Of a stretch of DNA of 64,000 nucleotides, positions 62,521 to 64,000 are shown one piece after another. How positions within the stretch are numbered: the first letter of the stretch is position 1; each line of letters begins with the position of its first letter. Made by a program: the position numbers and the translations under genes. The stretch is from contig VUYV01000003.1 in NCBI GenBank assembly GCA_008711295.1, positions 4,533,326 to 4,597,325 on the forward strand, given 5' to 3'. The stretch is from Anarhynchus alexandrinus. Its lineage: Eukaryota; Chordata; Aves; Charadriiformes; Charadriidae. The notes under the pieces were generated by a model. It did no database searches. It was not told the DNA's origin and was given only the letters and a program-made list of their open reading frames with translations.

Positions 62521-64000
62521 CAAAAGATTAAAAATACGCGCATTCCTAAGGTTCCCATCTGAAAAAATGAACAAACTTTTCAGGGAATTGCACAAGAAAT
62601 GTCATCAACTTTTTGGCTTTGAATTTCATTCTGCTTACTTTGACAAACTGCTGAAATGCAGAGACTTACCATAAAGTTAACAAATACAAAGAAAAAAAAT
62701 ATCTTACTGAAGCTTAAGCTTCTGACAAATTGCAAAGAACAGGCAGTGAACATCTAGAATGATACATCACCTTTCTAGGACAGGGAAGTATGAACATATG
62801 CAAATGTATGAATACAAACGAAACAGACACAAAGAAAACCAAAAAACAACTCCAAACCCATCAACAATGTATAGTCTCCCCTAAAGAAAATTTTATCAAA
62901 GTTGAACAACTTATACATTAAGATTTTTTCTTTTAGCTCACTCAATTTTCCCTCCCAATTGCAATTAAAAAAAAAAGTTAATCTAAAATTTACTGAACTC
63001 TTAAAAAGCTGTGCGGTATATAAATTAAGAAATACTGAAGAAACAATATTTCTAGCTTATAGGATATCTCATTGACAAATGAATTATTTTCTGTTCCCAT
63101 AGCAAAACCTCATCCTTCACAAAGAATATTATATGATAAGAACAGATCAGAATGCACTAACTGCATAAAAGCAAACCAAACCAAAACCCCAAAGCCTTGT
63201 GGGGGAGAAAAAAATTCAAATCAAAATTACTTCACTGGAAAATCTTTCATGTAGTGCATTTCATTTGTCTATTAAAAAATAAAAAACACAACAAAAAACC
63301 TGTTGAAAAAGTGTTCACAGCCTTCAGCCAGAAAGAAACCAAGCATCTCGGAACATAAAACTGCTAATTCACCAGCAAATTTCTTTAAGTCACTATAGTT
63401 GTTTGCTTTAAAGAGAAAAGACCCTGAACAATGTCAGATTATAAAAGAATTCTTTTTGTCTCAGTATTATCCTGATCTTCATTGCCAGTATTTCTGATTG
63501 TGCTGAAACCTATTAAGCTACCTTCAAATATTTTTTTCTTTACCTCACTTCATTTTAGCTCATATATTTCAAAGCACTAACAGACTACCCTTGAGAAGTC
63601 AGTGCTTGATTGCACATTAGAATCATTGAGATGAATTCTGTTTACTTAAATAGAAGTGAATTTAATTCTTTAAAATATTCTATCTTTTTTTGCAGTCATC
63701 ATGCCATTATGACACCACAGTTTTTCACGTTATTGTCCCGATAACAAATAGTCTAGTTTTAATCCAGTATAATTGTAACAAAATAACTTCTAAACTAGTC
63801 CAGAAATCCATTTTTTTAATATGCTAGGGCTACAAATGGACTCCAACCAGCATACACAGAGTAACAAGGAACCAGTCACATCATGAAAATGACCCCGTAA
63901 GTCACGTATACCTGTAAGAAAAGACTGCCTGGGTGCTTTTCTGGAGAATGAGCTGAAACCATTTAACTGGCAGCTGTGGGACTGATCCACCTAGGCTGCT

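Larger units (their letters stand above)
32353..64000 (-). other. Intron 5' of the first coding exon and/or upstream DNA of CDH10
   Basis: Continuous AT-rich non-coding sequence upstream of the acceptor. I recognise no coding exon, RNA gene, CpG-rich promoter or non-coding first exon. It has one LTR (48758-49339), one probable ancient CR1/L3 remnant (38810-39115), a possible retropseudogene tail (47041-47300), homopolymer and G-rich runs, and little else that looks repetitive. Where the gene's transcription start lies cannot be told from this window. Confidence 0.7.

Noticed and set aside
1..64000. CRISPR arrays, tRNA, rRNA, snRNA genes or a bacterial-type gene cluster
   Set aside because: Searched by eye on both strands; no regularly spaced repeats, no cloverleaf box A/B pairs and no recognisable RNA gene were found. 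The sequence is vertebrate nuclear DNA.

Overview
The window looks like AT-rich nuclear DNA from a bird. It carries many CR1 LINE fragments with the typical ATTCTATG-type 3' tails, three avian-type retroviral LTRs, and two exons of a vertebrate type II cadherin gene. The species cannot be fixed from the sequence alone. No bacterial-style genes, tRNA, rRNA or CRISPR were found.

The only host gene I can support is CDH10 (cadherin-10), on the minus strand. Its first coding exon lies at 31975-32352: 147 bases of 5' UTR, then 77 codons giving signal peptide, propeptide, RQKR cleavage site and the start of EC1. The next coding exon lies at 6815-7109 (295 bases, the rest of EC1 up to the first inter-domain calcium linker). 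A 24.9-kb intron separates them. Positions 1-6814 are the following intron. Positions 32353-64000 are the preceding intron and/or upstream DNA. The 5'-most exon, the promoter and the remaining exons lie outside or could not be recognised.

Repeats are very unevenly spread. Positions 1-31,120 hold seven clear CR1 pieces: minus strand at 1-327, 1366-3850, 22287-23650 and 28947-29089; plus strand at 11095-14474, 17205-17590 and 30440-31120. Two LTRs lie there as well. One (11640-12372) sits inside the 11-14 kb CR1 with a 5-bp target duplication. The other (20559-21270) has its own 5-bp duplication and points the same way as CDH10. The 31 kb beyond the first coding exon holds one LTR, one probable ancient CR1/L3 remnant, one possible retropseudogene and simple repeats.

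The most striking feature is inside the 24.9-kb intron. Positions 13190-14339 and 22437-23586 are reverse complements of each other over 1,150 bases, with no difference found when read side by side. They share the same broken CR1 reading frame (same stop codons, same substitutions), yet the CR1 sequence just outside both ends differs. This suggests gene conversion, a recent inverted duplication or an assembly artefact. If real, it is a long perfect hairpin in the CDH10 pre-mRNA and a substrate for an inversion of about 10 kb. I found no undescribed multi-gene system.
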